IMG/VR virus record: IMGVR_UViG_3300024344_000126 | Span: 1-24,313 of that record | DNA length: 24,313 bases | Origin: a virus | Strand: one strand, 5' to 3' | In this document: piece by piece, positions 1 to 5,606 of the stretch | Numbering within the stretch: position 1 is the stretch's first letter | How the letters are laid out: every line of letters begins with the position of its first letter | Translations under genes and position numbers: made by a program | The notes under the pieces: model-generated | Told to the model about the DNA's origin: nothing | The model's database searches: none | Seen by the model: the letters and a program-made list of their open reading frames with translations, nothing else

Positions 1-124
1 GAACCCCTACGAACTCAGCAGCCCCACTGCGTCCGTGTTCGTTTATCAGGCCCGGCAGTAGATCTTCCAGCTTTTGCCCCTGCTCGGCTTCAACCTTCAA
101 CATTTGTTTGGTTTTCTTAGTCAT
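1..124 (-). CDS. small helix-turn-helix-like protein, 3' end cut by window
   Basis: Only the first 41 codons are present; the gene runs off the left edge. The ATG at 124 overlaps the end of the upstream gene by 8 bases. The visible protein has a lysine-rich start (MTKKTKQ), then a helix and a segment reading LINEHGRSGAAEFVGV. That segment resembles the first half of a homeodomain-like or Fis-type HTH (polar helix, turn, Ala-Ala, then Gly-Val before the recognition helix). The recognition helix itself would lie outside the window. It is the last visible gene of the leftward early operon, so a DNA-binding regulatory role is plausible but unproven. Confidence 0.55.
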   Translation of the reverse strand, partial: MTKKTKQMLKVEAEQGQKLEDLLPGLINEHGRSGAAEFVGV

Positions 125-308
125 TCAGCGCTCCAACCATCAGCATGGTTTTTATCTTCTGGATATGTGGGCAGGTTCGTTCCAGGCATGTGTCACACTT
201 GAAGTTGCCGCTGTTGTACCGGTAGACCACATACTTGGATTGACCAACCCCGACGTCTGGTTCGTGAAAACACCAGACCCCATCGGTTGTTTCGGTAATC
301 TGTAACAT
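117..308 (-). CDS. SWIM-like zinc-finger small protein
   Basis: This gene encodes 63 residues. I chose the ATG at 308 because AAAGGGGAAGGAA sits directly in front of it; an in-frame ATG 18 codons further upstream has no such site. The N-terminal half looks beta-rich (GVWCFHEPDVGVG, KYVVYRY). It is followed by a cysteine/histidine cluster, KCDTCLERTCPHI, with the order C-x2-C-x4-C-x-H close to SWIM zinc fingers (C-x-C-xn-C-x-H). SWIM domains bind DNA or proteins in many mobile elements. Position in the early operon suggests a nucleic-acid role. Family assignment rests on the motif alone. Confidence 0.65.
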   Translation of the reverse strand: MLQITETTDGVWCFHEPDVGVGQSKYVVYRYNSGNFKCDTCLERTCPHIQKIKTMLMVGALND

Positions 309-431
309 TTCCTTCCCCTTTGTTTTGTGGATTGGGCCGCCGCCTGGCCCCCGCTTCCACACTTCTTGAATGTTTAATGGTGTTGCCTATATTCTCAGCA
401 CCCCACCCCCGTGACGGCTCCGGTGGATGTT

Positions 432-1172
432 TTACTGGCCCTGTACGCAATACCGCGACCCGTCAACCGTTATTTCGGTATCAGGGGCCGGTGTTTCGTC
501 GTGTTCTTCCATCAATTGATGGAACCATTTGCCATTCTTTCCCATCTGCCGGGTTGCCTTATGTGCCTTGCAATAATGCGAGGACCGGAACATCTGCCCA
601 GCCGTGGCTTCGTACATTTCGTCCCGCAGATTCTTGATAAAGCAGAAGATTTTGTCTTTCTGACCCTTTACGTCATCGGGCAGCGGTATCAATCCCGCCG
701 CTACCAGTTCCACCACGTTGTTCTGGCACATGCCCAGGGCGCGTGGATCGGGGCGCATATTGGTCGCCGGTGCTGCAAAGTCAAATAAATCGTCAGATCC
801 CGACGGTTTAAGGTTTGAAATGTCCCATTCGTCCCCCTCATCTGATTCGCCTTGCCCGACCACGGCCGTGATGTCTATGCCTAACTTTGATTCGTCGGGT
901 TTGTTTTTGTCGGGTTCATCTTCAAAATGAACCGACTGGATGTTCCAATTGGTGTATTGGCCGTTAATCTGCACTATCCATGACATGTCGTAGGTTTTCC
1001 CGATTTCCAGGTTTAGGGCGTCCTCGCTCCACCATGTAAACCACGTATCCGGTGGTATATCTTTGCCACTTAAAAGGAACCCGTAACCATTGCCGCTTGG
1101 ACCTTTCATCGGTTCCCGTTTCTTTCTAACAACGGTCAAATTTGCGGTTTTTACATCGTTATTTTTGACCAT
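432..1172 (-). CDS. possible OB-fold single-stranded DNA-binding protein
   Basis: The protein is 246 residues. The ATG at 1172 follows a run of six G with a 6-base gap, a ribosome site used repeatedly here, and overlaps the upstream gene by 14 bases. Residues about 26-82 (GNGYGFLL, DTWFTWW, GKTYDMSW, NWNIQSVHF) look like the alternating beta strands with aromatic residues of an OB fold binding ssDNA. A linker rich in Asp and Glu follows (about 83-130), then a helical part and a C-terminal cluster YCKAH...GKWFHQL...RYC that could bind zinc. An early-operon phage ssDNA-binding or recombination accessory protein fits, but I do not recognise a specific family. Confidence 0.6.
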   Translation of the reverse strand: MVKNNDVKTANLTVVRKKREPMKGPSGNGYGFLLSGKDIPPDTWFTWWSEDALNLEIGKTYDMSWIVQINGQYTNWNIQSVHFEDEPDKNKPDESKLGIDITAVVGQGESDEGDEWDISNLKPSGSDDLFDFAAPATNMRPDPRALGMCQNNVVELVAAGLIPLPDDVKGQKDKIFCFIKNLRDEMYEATAGQMFRSSHYCKAHKATRQMGKNGKWFHQLMEEHDETPAPDTEITVDGSRYCVQGQ

Positions 1173-1641
1173 TGGTATCCCCCCATCGGTTGAATACCAG
1201 CTTTTTAGGCCCTAGGCGTCTCGCGCTTTCCAGTATCGCCAATGCCTGGGATCCGTACCGCTTCGCGTGTTTCTTGACCTGCGTGGCGTTCCATTTTTCA
1301 GCAACTTCGACTTGCTCTGTGTAGGCAGGTTTCCATGCATCATATAAATCGGTCTCGACAAATATTTCTTTTAACGGTGCAAATTTTGCGCCGTCATATA
1401 TGGTCTTTTGTTCGTATTCGCACTGGAATATATTGGATGGAATCGAAGTGGCCCCACGTTCGTCCATCAATTCCAGTAATCGCTGTTCAATGTGAAACTT
1501 CGCCTTTTCCATCTCGTACGAATATAGCCGCAACTCTTCCAGGTCATTCATCAATAACCCGTCAGGTCGATCTACCGGCAAATTCTGACCATCAGCCCAT
1601 AAACGGACTAATTCGATAATTCCTGACTGCTCTGCAATCAT
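1159..1641 (-). CDS. coiled-coil early phage protein
   Basis: The ATG at 1641, preceded by AAAAGGGGG and a 4-base gap, gives 160 residues; a longer frame upstream to 1677 has no ribosome site. Residues about 30-62 form a charged helix (LEELRLYSYEMEKAKFHIEQ), followed by a short beta part (FQCEYEQKTIYD) and then K-x-APLKEIF. Near the end is the segment AEKWNATQVKKHAKRYG. The combination of a coil, a beta hairpin and a YTEQVEVAEKW-type end resembles conserved hypothetical proteins of phage early operons. I do not know a biochemical role. It overlaps the next gene downstream by 14 bases, suggesting coupled translation. Confidence 0.65.
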   Translation of the reverse strand: MIAEQSGIIELVRLWADGQNLPVDRPDGLLMNDLEELRLYSYEMEKAKFHIEQRLLELMDERGATSIPSNIFQCEYEQKTIYDGAKFAPLKEIFVETDLYDAWKPAYTEQVEVAEKWNATQVKKHAKRYGSQALAILESARRLGPKKLVFNRWGDTNGQK

Positions 1642-1699
1642 GTTTCCCCCTTTTCCTTTAATTTTTCTTGTCCCCACGTTCGTCCCGTCCCCACAACGG

Positions 1700-1999
1700 T
1701 CATAAAAGCGTCTGCTGGCCTACTGGCCACCATGTGGATTGATTGGATCCCTTGTATTCTTTGCGGTCCCCCATGACCACCTTGCCCGCCGCCTTCAAAT
1801 CAGAAAGCCGGCGCTGGGCTGGTATATGGCCCAACTGCGTGACATCCCCAATTTCCCCAGCTGTCAGCCCTGGGCGGTCTATTACCACCGATAAACACCG
1901 TTCGGCCGCGCTTTGACGCTTCCCGCTGGTGTTCTGATAGGCAGCAGCCTCGTGGCTGGTGTATGGATCGTTTGTTCTAGCTATTGGCGTTCGTAACAT
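1700..1999 (-). CDS. winged-helix DNA-binding protein
   Basis: The ATG at 1999, with AAGGAA in front, gives 99 residues; it overlaps the end of the upstream HTH gene by 23 bases. The start MLRTPIARTNDPYTSHEAA matches a common phage N-terminus (R-x-x-DP-x-TS-x-EAA). It is followed by a winged-helix core at about residues 35-90: AAERCLSVVID, then LTAGEIGDVTQLG, then RRLSDLKAAGKVVMGD, and a wing ending in STWWPV. Such proteins act as small transcription or replication regulators in phage early operons. The DNA target is unknown. Confidence 0.75.
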   Translation of the reverse strand: MLRTPIARTNDPYTSHEAAAYQNTSGKRQSAAERCLSVVIDRPGLTAGEIGDVTQLGHIPAQRRLSDLKAAGKVVMGDRKEYKGSNQSTWWPVGQQTLL

Positions 2000-2180
2000 G
2001 TGCGTTTCCTTCAAGCCATTCCTTAAACTTTGGGCCGTTGATGTGGTAGTACGGGTATTTTTCATCCTGTGCCGGTGCAAAATACTTCGCACAATCCGGT
2101 GGTATTTGGCCGTTCTTAATCAATTTCTTGATTATCGAAGGCGTGGTGTCCATCAACTTGGCCGCCTCGGTCGTTCTCAC
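1977..2180 (-). CDS. excisionase-like / MerR-type HTH protein
   Basis: This is the first gene of the leftward early operon, 67 residues, starting with GTG at 2180, six bases after a run of six G. The N-terminus (RTTEAAKLMDTTPSIIKKLIKNGQIPP) has the layout of HTH_17 / MerR-like excisionase domains: short helix, turn with TTPSIIKKL as the recognition helix, then a G-x-IPP wing. A second part, YPYYHINGPKFKEWL, matches the usual end of these domains. Excisionases direct integrase towards excision, and small HTH proteins of this type also act as early regulators. Its position as first lytic gene rather than next to the integrase makes either role possible. Confidence 0.7.
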   Translation of the reverse strand: MRTTEAAKLMDTTPSIIKKLIKNGQIPPDCAKYFAPAQDEKYPYYHINGPKFKEWLEGNAHVTNANS

Positions 2181-2201
2181 CTGGTTCCCCCCTTTCCGAA
2201 A

Positions 2202-2252
2202 AGTATACTATCTTTCCGAGTTTCTATACCCATAGAATACAATAAAACTCGG
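2202..2252 (-). promoter_or_regulatory. probable early-operon promoter region with inverted repeat
   Basis: On the minus strand a TATACT -10-like box lies at 2207-2202, about 22 bases before the GTG of the first early gene. No good -35 box is present 17 bases upstream. Just upstream lies a perfect 8-base inverted repeat, CCGAGTTT at 2216-2223 and AAACTCGG at 2245-2252, separated by 21 bases. A weaker one, CGAAG/CTTCG, lies at 2253-2271. The poor -35 and the repeat suggest a promoter that needs or is blocked by a regulator. This is inferred from layout only. Confidence 0.4.
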
Positions 2253-2290
2253 CGAAGTGCAATAATCTTCGGGAAGTTAATAATGGAAAT

Positions 2291-2322
2291 AAACAAAAGA
2301 AAAGGCCACCAATTTGGTGGCC
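2291..2322 (-). terminator. intrinsic terminator after the 2349-3182 gene
   Basis: GGCCACC (2304-2310), loop AATTT and GGTGGCC (2316-2322) form a perfect 7-bp stem. Read on the minus strand it is followed by TTTTCTTTTG. It stands 27 bases after the stop of the leftward gene, and would insulate the early operon from that gene's transcript. Confidence 0.8.
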
Positions 2323-2348
2323 CTGGTAATCAAAAGTTTATTATTGCT

Positions 2349-3182
2349 CTAATAGGTCGGGTTCAGATGATGCCCTGCAATTGCTAAAATATGCTGGATG
2401 CTTTGAATCTTGTGATCTGGTGAAAACGTATAATACACCGTCTGCAGCTTGCGGTCTTCCAGATGGATCGGTGGAATTGCCGAGGGCGTTTCTTGCTGGC
2501 CGTCAATGAAACGGTACGTTTGCGGCTTGTGCCAGGTGTCGGCATGTTTCCGGAACTCTGCCCTGATGTCATCCAGGTCCGACTTTTGTTCGGGAATTTC
2601 TGGAAGTTTTCCCGCCAGCAAATCGGTCAAGGTCCATTCCGGGTTTTCCATTTTAACCACTTCATACGTTGCAAACGCCATAGTCCTGGCCGTTAATGCC
2701 ATGTGGATTTTCATTTGATAGTCACCCTGGGCGTCACGCCATTGCCGTATGGCCTTCATCAATTGAGCCGAGCTATTACCCTGTAAAAGTTTCGGTTCTA
2801 CTAAACCCATCCAGTTGTTGGAATAAAAAGTAACATCTTCACAAATGACGCTTTCGGTTAATACCCAATCTTCGCGCCTGATGGCCGTTAAAAAAGTCTT
2901 TAACGTCTCGGCGTTGTCCATGTCCATCAGGTTGACAGATCCCGCCAATAGTTCCGTGTCACCGATGGAATAATCTTCTTTATTCCAGAAAGACCGGGGA
3001 TTAATTACCGGGGAAGCGCCCACCATTGTCCGAAACATTCCCGACAAACCCTTATCCAGTAAAACGGTGGAATCTGGCGGTATCGTATCGCTATCATTGC
3101 CCGGATAATAATTGACTAATATTTGCTTGAGATTTTCATTATTTGAATCATTTTCGACGGTGTTTTCGCCCCACATACTCAC
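2349..3182 (-). CDS. unrecognised 277-residue protein, moron-like gene beside the repressor
   Basis: I do not recognise the family. The GTG at 3182 is eight bases after a run of six G; an ATG two codons later (3176) is the alternative, with a 14-base gap. An open frame reaching 3482 would run over the divergent promoter and the repressor start, so I reject that extension. The protein looks soluble: an acidic, Asn-rich start (ENTVENDSNNEN), a central part with aromatic residues (FYSNNWMGLVEPKLL) and a helical part (LMKAIRQWRDAQGDYQMKIHMALTARTM, residues about 170-200). The end is beta-like (QTYRFIDG, LQTVYYTFS). There is no signal peptide, membrane segment or HTH that I can see. It has its own promoter and terminator, as phage morons do. 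Possible roles are immunity, exclusion or a partner of the repressor. Confidence 0.7.
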   Translation of the reverse strand: MSMWGENTVENDSNNENLKQILVNYYPGNDSDTIPPDSTVLLDKGLSGMFRTMVGASPVINPRSFWNKEDYSIGDTELLAGSVNLMDMDNAETLKTFLTAIRREDWVLTESVICEDVTFYSNNWMGLVEPKLLQGNSSAQLMKAIRQWRDAQGDYQMKIHMALTARTMAFATYEVVKMENPEWTLTDLLAGKLPEIPEQKSDLDDIRAEFRKHADTWHKPQTYRFIDGQQETPSAIPPIHLEDRKLQTVYYTFSPDHKIQSIQHILAIAGHHLNPTY

Positions 3183-3213
3183 AAACCGCACCCCCCTTTT
3201 TATAGGATTATTT

Positions 3214-3242
3214 ATATTAAAAAGGTCCCGGCACATTGTCAA
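3214..3242 (-). promoter_or_regulatory. leftward sigma70-type promoter of the switch region
   Basis: On the minus strand a perfect -35, TTGACA (3242-3237), is followed by a 17-base spacer and TAATAT (3219-3214). The start site would fall near 3207, giving a leader of about 25 bases with the six-G ribosome site before the GTG at 3182. It shares its -35 bases with the rightward promoter. Confidence 0.65.
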
Positions 3243-3264
3243 TACCTCGGGAGCTTGGTATACT
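3236..3264 (+). promoter_or_regulatory. rightward sigma70-type promoter of repressor and integrase
   Basis: TTGTCA (3236-3241), a 17-base spacer and TATACT (3259-3264) form a near-consensus promoter. The expected start near 3271 gives a leader of about 80 bases before the repressor ATG. The leader contains a small palindrome, ATAAT-C-ATTAT at 3279-3289, close to the start site, which might be an operator. The -35 overlaps that of the opposite promoter, so polymerase cannot occupy both at once. Confidence 0.7.
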
Positions 3265-3352
3265 CTTTCCCAAATCGAATAATCATTATCATGGTATAGC
3301 AGCACTTGTGGGACCGGCCACCAGGTCGGAATGTGTGAAAAAAGGGGAAAGT

Positions 3353-3760
3353 ATGCCGCCAGAAGCAAACACCAACTTCCAACAATTACGCGATTATATC
3401 CAGGATTGGATTGAACACAACAATACCAACTGGAACCGATTATTTGCCCTTGCCAATCTATCAAGCGGGACAATGATGTCAATTAAAAACCTTGATTATC
3501 TTGTGAGTCCGAGCATTAGAACGCTGCAACGGTTGGCCGACGCTATGGACATTGACCCCCAGATTCTATATATCAAGGCCGGTTTAATTGACGGGAATTC
3601 CGACGTATTGGGTCGGGTTCATTCTGAATACGACCTTACACCGGACGAAAAGGAACTGATCGACGCCGTTCGAAAAATGCCCCCACGCTACCGTAAAACC
3701 ATTATAGAAGGGGCCAAAAACACCGCCGAAGCCGTTGCCGAAGATGGGGATGGTGTTTAG
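3353..3760 (+). CDS. XRE-family phage repressor
   Basis: The protein is 135 residues. I chose the ATG at 3353 because GGGGAAAGT precedes it; the frame is open further upstream but that part covers the promoter. Residues about 8-65 form an XRE/HTH_26-like domain: a first helix RDYIQDWIEHNN, WNRLFALANLSSGTMMSI as the HTH, and SIRTLQRLADAMDIDP as the closing helices typical of the family. The C-terminal part (LTPDEKELIDAVRKMPPRYRKTIIEG) is a helical dimer-type tail. It lacks the S24 peptidase part of LexA/CI-type repressors, so classic RecA-driven self-cleavage is not expected. It lies directly before the integrase and opposite the leftward gene, as lysogeny repressors do. Confidence 0.8.
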   Translation: MPPEANTNFQQLRDYIQDWIEHNNTNWNRLFALANLSSGTMMSIKNLDYLVSPSIRTLQRLADAMDIDPQILYIKAGLIDGNSDVLGRVHSEYDLTPDEKELIDAVRKMPPRYRKTIIEGAKNTAEAVAEDGDGV

Positions 3761-4921
3761 ATGAAGGGCGGCGTTTACTCTGGGTATAAAGGCGCGTGGC
3801 GTATTCAATGGGACACATACCTCGACGGTGAAAGAAAAGTCAACGTCAAAACCTACAGGGGAACCAAACGAGAAGCGGAAAAGATATTAAGGGAAATAGT
3901 ATCGAGTCTCGACAACGGCACATATATCGATCCCAGCAAGATGACCGTGGGCGATTTCATCAACGAATGGCTGGCATATAAAAAACGATTCGTTAACGAC
4001 ACCCCAGGGAAGGGTTCCATAACTCCTAGCACATTTGCAGGATATAGCGATAAGCTGAAATACCCATCAGAAGATCCACTGGCCAAAATAGCCATCCAAA
4101 AGCTAACACTGGCCCATCTGGACGCCTTTTTTGAACGTCTTGAAACCCGTGCCAAGCCACTATCCACCGGGTCGATTAAACTTGTTCGGGACGTTATGCG
4201 AAACGCTTTTAGCTATGCAGTAGAGCGGGAATATATCAGGCGTAACTTACTACAGACGGTCAACATTCCCAGCATTAAACGCCGTGACGTTATTATCTGG
4301 ACCGACCAGGAAGTGGCCCGTTATATGGAATATATAAAGGAACACCCCCATTACCTAAATGATGCCACTGAACTGATACTGCACACGGGACTCCGCAGGT
4401 CTGAACTTTGCGGGCTTAAATGGGCCGATATAGACTTTGATAATGACCCGCCATATATACAGCTTGAAAGATCCCGCCATTCCAGGGAAGGCGGCGGGTT
4501 TCGGGTTGGCAGCTTGAAATCAAGTACCAGCAAGCGGATTATTGCCATGCATGATGACCTGGTCAATTTACTTCGCAGAATCCGGGGCGATCAAATATTA
4601 TTTGACCTACGCTTACCAGGAACGTGGCCCGAAGAATTAGACCGGTTTGTCATATCTAAAATGGACGGGATCCCGCCCACACCCGACGCTATCAGGAAGC
4701 AGCTGAAAAAGGTTTCCAAAATAGTTGGGCTGCCTGACATAACCGTCCACGGATTGCGCCATACTCACGCCACAAAGCTGGGCGAACTAGGCTATGGGCT
4801 GGAACGGGCGTCCCATCGCCTGGGTCATTCCAACACTAAAATAACCTATGAAACGTACACGCATTTCAGACTAGGCGAAAATGACAAAATCCTGGAAGGC
4901 TTAAACGGCTGGACCCGTTAA
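3761..4921 (+). CDS. int: tyrosine recombinase, phage integrase
   Basis: This 386-residue integrase starts at the base after the repressor stop, so the two are co-transcribed. The N-terminus (VYSGYKGAWRIQWD, about 5-50) resembles an arm-binding domain. It is followed by a SAM-like core-binding domain (MTVGDFINEWL to about 165) and the catalytic domain (about 175-386). The catalytic residues are visible: R212 in TGLRRSELCGLKW, probable K253 in SLKSSTSKR, H330 and R333 in HGLRHTHA, H356 in LGHS, and the nucleophile Y366 in ETYTH. Length and motif order match intact Tn916/lambda-type integrases of phages that use tRNA genes. The gene ends only 120 bases before the tRNA-like attP core, the usual arrangement. 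Confidence 0.95.
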   Translation: MKGGVYSGYKGAWRIQWDTYLDGERKVNVKTYRGTKREAEKILREIVSSLDNGTYIDPSKMTVGDFINEWLAYKKRFVNDTPGKGSITPSTFAGYSDKLKYPSEDPLAKIAIQKLTLAHLDAFFERLETRAKPLSTGSIKLVRDVMRNAFSYAVEREYIRRNLLQTVNIPSIKRRDVIIWTDQEVARYMEYIKEHPHYLNDATELILHTGLRRSELCGLKWADIDFDNDPPYIQLERSRHSREGGGFRVGSLKSSTSKRIIAMHDDLVNLLRRIRGDQILFDLRLPGTWPEELDRFVISKMDGIPPTPDAIRKQLKKVSKIVGLPDITVHGLRHTHATKLGELGYGLERASHRLGHSNTKITYETYTHFRLGENDKILEGLNGWTR

Positions 4922-4923
4922 AT

Positions 4924-4945
4924 AATTTGTAGCGGAATTTGTAGC
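4924..4945 (+). repeat. attP left arm: two direct repeats
   Basis: AATTTGTAGC occurs at 4924-4933 and 4936-4945, 12 bases apart, immediately after the integrase stop. The same TTTGTAGC core recurs twice in the same direction on the far side of the tRNA-like core. Direct repeats about one helical turn apart, on both flanks of the core, are the normal form of integrase arm-type sites. Confidence 0.65.
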
Positions 4946-5040
4946 AAAAAAACGATTGTTTAATCTTAGCAATCTCTTTAATGTCTACAATCTACCTTAG
5001 AAAGTGAAGATAATGTCAGATTAAATAACCTGATGTGCAG

Positions 5041-5100
5041 TTCTTGAAAACCGGTATACCCGCAAGGGTATCGTGGGTTCGAATCCCACTCCCTCCGCCA
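5041..5100 (+). other. attP: attP core: 3' half of tRNA-Ser(UGA)
   Basis: The sequence holds an anticodon loop CTTGAAA (5043-5049, anticodon TGA), and the 3' anticodon strand ACCGG. It continues with a long variable arm (ATACCC-GCAA-GGGTAT), T arm GTGGG-TTCGAAT-CCCAC, acceptor strand TCCCTCC, discriminator G and an encoded CCA. The long variable arm and anticodon identify serine. Upstream there is no D arm or 5' acceptor strand, and the 5' anticodon strand pairs at only 3 of 5 positions, so this is not a tRNA gene. It is the piece a phage carries to restore the host tRNA after integration. The crossover is likely in the anticodon loop. Confidence 0.85.
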
Positions 5101-5117
5101 CTTTTAAGTACGCAATT

Positions 5118-5138
5118 GGGCCTTTTGGCCCTTTTTTG
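5118..5138 (+). terminator. rho-independent terminator next to the attP core
   Basis: GGGCC (5118-5122), loop TTTT, GGCCC (5127-5131) and then six T. It lies 18 bases after the encoded CCA. After integration it would stand just behind the rebuilt host tRNA-Ser gene; in the free phage it can stop the repressor-integrase transcript. Confidence 0.8.
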
Positions 5139-5168
5139 TTGTCTTTTCTAATGTCTAATTTCGATGGT

Positions 5169-5190
5169 TTTGTAGCGAATTTGTAGCGAA
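5169..5190 (+). repeat. attP right arm: two direct repeats
   Basis: TTTGTAGCGAA occurs twice in tandem, at 5169-5179 and 5180-5190. It shares TTTGTAGC, in the same orientation, with the left-arm pair at 4924-4945. A further direct repeat, TAATGTCTA at 4979-4987 and 5149-5157, also flanks the core and could be a second protein's site. I infer integrase arm binding. Confidence 0.6.
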
Positions 5191-5218
5191 ACACTTTTTT
5201 TCATGTTTTCCCACGCTC

Positions 5219-5251
5219 AAAAAAGAAAAGCCCCGACACTTAATTCGGGGC
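5219..5251 (-). terminator. terminator of the leaderless zinc-finger gene
   Basis: GCCCCGA (5230-5236) and TCGGGGC (5245-5251) form a 7-bp stem. On the minus strand it is followed by TTTTCTTTTTT. The stem loop includes the stop codon of the gene at 5240, so the transcript ends right at the end of the coding region. Confidence 0.8.
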
Positions 5252-5473
5252 TTGTTCTGATGGTTTTGGCTGGGATTTTCGCTGGCGGTATCGTTCCCGC
5301 CGGTCGGCGTTGTACTTCTCGCGCTTGGCATCCCAGGACGATCGGTTGCGGCAGTTATCCGAGCAATACTGGCGCCTGGTGGTTCCTTCAAACTCGGAAC
5401 CGCACACGGTGCAGGATCCCTTCACTATTTTCCGCATACTGGCCAGCAGCTGACCAGGTGTTAATTCTTTCAT
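5240..5473 (-). CDS. small zinc-finger protein, probably leaderless
   Basis: This gene encodes 77 residues. Residues about 21-42 carry C-x2-C (CTVCGSEF) and C-x3-C (YCSDNC), a zinc-ribbon-like pair common in small phage and host proteins. A strongly basic helix follows (KREKYNADRRERYRQRK), suited to nucleic acid binding. No ribosome site stands before the ATG at 5473. Instead, a perfect TATAAT -10 box ends 7 bases before it, so the transcript should begin at or very near the ATG. It lies between attP and a rightward accessory operon. The role is unknown; regulation of the locus or of a host function is possible. Confidence 0.7.
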   Translation of the reverse strand: MKELTPGQLLASMRKIVKGSCTVCGSEFEGTTRRQYCSDNCRNRSSWDAKREKYNADRRERYRQRKSQPKPSEQAPN

Positions 5474-5480
5474 GTCGGGG

Positions 5481-5509
5481 ATTATAAACGAATATTATCA
5501 ATTTCGCAA
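5481..5509 (-). promoter_or_regulatory. leftward promoter of the zinc-finger gene
   Basis: On the minus strand TTGCGA (5509-5504), a 17-base spacer and a perfect TATAAT (5486-5481). The predicted start falls at the ATG (5473). The -35 lies inside the palindrome at 5496-5516. Confidence 0.65.
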
Positions 5510-5516
5510 ATTGATA
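5496..5516. promoter_or_regulatory. perfect 9-bp-arm palindrome, candidate operator
   Basis: TATCAATTT (5496-5504), spacer CGC, AAATTGATA (5508-5516). The two arms are exact reverse complements. It covers the -35 of the leftward promoter and stands just upstream of the rightward -35 at 5527, so a dimeric regulator bound here could control both. Which protein binds is unknown; the XRE repressor and the adjacent zinc-finger protein are candidates. Confidence 0.6.
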
Positions 5517-5526
5517 CGCAAAAGTG

Positions 5527-5555
5527 TTGACAAGTGTATTTCCATCCTTTATACT
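5527..5555 (+). promoter_or_regulatory. strong rightward promoter of the accessory operon
   Basis: A perfect TTGACA (5527-5532), a 17-base spacer and TATACT (5550-5555), one base from consensus. The expected start is near 5562, inside the inverted repeat that follows. It drives the four frames at 5607-6570. Confidence 0.8.
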
Positions 5556-5560
5556 TCCTA

Positions 5561-5584
5561 TTGTAGCAAATGGGAACGCTACAA
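5561..5584. promoter_or_regulatory. inverted repeat at the transcription start, candidate operator
   Basis: TTGTAGC (5561-5567) and GCTACAA (5578-5584) are exact reverse complements 10 bases apart, placed on the start site of the strong promoter. The heptamer is the same as in the four attP arm repeats, here in opposed orientation. A bound protein would block transcription. Confidence 0.6.
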
Positions 5585-5606
5585 ATTACGAAGGAAGGTG
5601 AACAAC

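Noticed and set aside
3183-3482. Upstream extension of the leftward gene to 3482
   Set aside because: It would run through both switch promoters and the start of the repressor gene; the SD and GTG at 3182 explain the gene better.
5000-5100. A complete tRNA-Ser gene
   Set aside because: The 3' half is perfect but there is no D arm, no 5' acceptor strand, and the 5' anticodon strand pairs at only 3 of 5 positions.
1-5100. Two tandem prophages joined at a shared att site
   Set aside because: Possible in principle, but arm repeats on both sides of the core are better explained by one intact attP. Not fully excluded without the rest of the contig.
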